Source of the DNA: Flavobacteriales bacterium
Lineage (GTDB): Bacteria; Bacteroidota; Bacteroidia; Flavobacteriales; BACL11
Direction: 5' to 3'
Length of the DNA: 6,335 nt
Assembly (NCBI GenBank): GCA_018675825.1
Contig: JABGXK010000290.1
Span: 1 to 6,335, forward strand
Shown here: positions 5,720 to 6,335 of the stretch, in pieces
Numbering within the stretch: position 1 is the stretch's first letter
Layout: each line of letters starts with the position of its first letter
Notes under the pieces: model-generated
Told to the model about the DNA's origin: nothing
Database searches by the model: none
The model's input: the letters and a program-made list of their open reading frames with translations, nothing else
Position numbers and translations under genes: made by a program

Positions 5720-6335
5720 TTGGGTTATAAAAGAAAGTAAGCTCCCTTGGCTTAAACTTGATATAGAATTTCCATTTGAGGAAATGTTAAATGAAGCAAA
5801 AAATATCCGAAAATACTTTGTCGAACATAGAGCAGAAGAACAAATTCATGGATACAGACACAAAGGTTGGGCTAGCTTATCTCTTCATGGTATATCTCAT
5901 AATCATACTAACCACTTTTCTTCATATGGGTATGGTTCTAACAGGGAGACTCCCTATAAATGGACTGAAATCTCTTCTAAGTGTCCAATAACAACAAATT
6001 TTTTTAAAAATAATTATCCTTGTGATAACTATTATCGATTAAGATTTATGTTATTAGAACCAGAAGGATATATAGCTCCCCATAATGATATGCAAGAACA
6101 TAAGTTATCTCCAGTCAATATAGCATTAAATCATCCAAAAGGGTGTCTTATGAAAATGGTAGGACATGGTACTGTACCCTTTAAACAAGGTGAAGCATAC
6201 TTACTTGATGTTGGGAATACACATGCTTACTATAATAAAAGTCATGAAGATAGGTATCATATAATTGTTCATGGTAATTATGCGTCTAATAAAAAATGGA
6301 AAGAGTTAGTTGAAAAAAGTTATACGAAAAATGGG
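5706..6335 (+). CDS. Aspartyl/asparaginyl beta-hydroxylase-like Fe(II)/2-oxoglutarate dioxygenase, 3' end cut by window edge
   Basis: The frame opens with ATG at 5706 (MATFNWVIKE) and stays open for 210 codons to the right edge, so the stop lies outside. The start overlaps the Fe-S carrier gene by 14 bases and has only a weak GGA upstream, which suggests coupling. RLRFMLLEPEGYIAPHND (111-128) gives the iron-binding H126-x-D128. GEAYLLDVGNTHAYYN (162-177) gives the distal iron ligand H173, and R183 in DRYHIIVHG is placed to bind 2-oxoglutarate. This order (R-x-hydrophobic-PxGxIxPHxD, G-E-x-x-x-x-D-x-x-x-x-H-x-x-x-N, then R) is that of the Asp/Asn beta-hydroxylase family. The N-terminal region includes HKGWASLSLHGIS (52-64), and nearly the whole catalytic domain appears to be present. 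Known members hydroxylate Asp/Asn side chains in proteins or small substrates; the target here is unknown. The protein would need Fe(II), oxygen and 2-oxoglutarate. Confidence 0.83.
   Translation, partial: MATFNWVIKESKLPWLKLDIEFPFEEMLNEAKNIRKYFVEHRAEEQIHGYRHKGWASLSLHGISHNHTNHFSSYGYGSNRETPYKWTEISSKCPITTNFFKNNYPCDNYYRLRFMLLEPEGYIAPHNDMQEHKLSPVNIALNHPKGCLMKMVGHGTVPFKQGEAYLLDVGNTHAYYNKSHEDRYHIIVHGNYASNKKWKELVEKSYTKNG

Noticed and set aside
5956..5962. TATAAAT, close to the T4-like phage late promoter core
   Set aside because: Inside the hydroxylase coding region, and similar matches occur elsewhere (near 433 and 1684) as expected by chance in such AT-rich DNA; none sits just before a gene that lacks coupling.
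5791..5991. Plus-strand open frame of 66 codons with a hydrophobic stretch
   Set aside because: It overlaps in another frame the hydroxylase-like gene, whose iron ligands and 2-oxoglutarate Arg are clearly encoded; the hydrophobic run is a by-product of that coding.

Overview
This 6335-base window is AT-rich (roughly 30% GC, estimated by eye). It carries nine protein genes, all on the + strand. Every one of the eight gene junctions overlaps, by 1 to 38 bases, so there is no intergenic DNA. I see no rRNA, tRNA, CRISPR array, insertion sequence or convincing terminator. Extreme compaction, very low GC and this gene mix (sugar-nucleotide enzymes, several glycosyltransferases, a methyltransferase, an IscA/HesB-type iron-sulfur carrier and an Asp/Asn-hydroxylase-like dioxygenase) best fit an accessory segment of a marine tailed phage, such as a T4-like cyanophage or pelagiphage. 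A surface-polysaccharide island in a streamlined AT-rich marine bacterium such as SAR11 is the main alternative. No structural or replication gene is present to settle this.

Layout. Positions 1-642: 3' part of a dTDP-glucose 4,6-dehydratase-like gene, cut by the left window edge. 636-1661: a second extended SDR, an NAD-dependent sugar epimerase/dehydratase. 1658-2413: a GT-A (family 2-like) glycosyltransferase. 2406-2630: a small protein with two predicted membrane segments. 2623-3327: a class I SAM methyltransferase. 3320-4150: a second GT-A-like glycosyltransferase with a DADE motif. 4150-5316: a GT-B (family 4-like) glycosyltransferase. 5279-5719: an A-type Fe-S carrier. 5706 to the right edge: an aspartyl/asparaginyl beta-hydroxylase-like protein, cut by the edge.

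How the genes may work together (inference): the two SDR enzymes would remodel a nucleotide-linked sugar, the three glycosyltransferases would transfer sugars, and the methyltransferase would decorate a sugar or other acceptor. The product could be a surface glycan or a glycosylated virion protein. The last two genes add iron chemistry, an Fe-S cluster carrier and an Fe(II)/2-oxoglutarate hydroxylase. They may act on the same product or may simply be neighbouring metabolic genes. The continuous overlaps point to one polycistronic message with translational coupling, helped by clear Shine-Dalgarno sequences at some internal junctions (before the genes at 2406, 2623 and 5279). The promoter must lie upstream of the window or inside a coding region.
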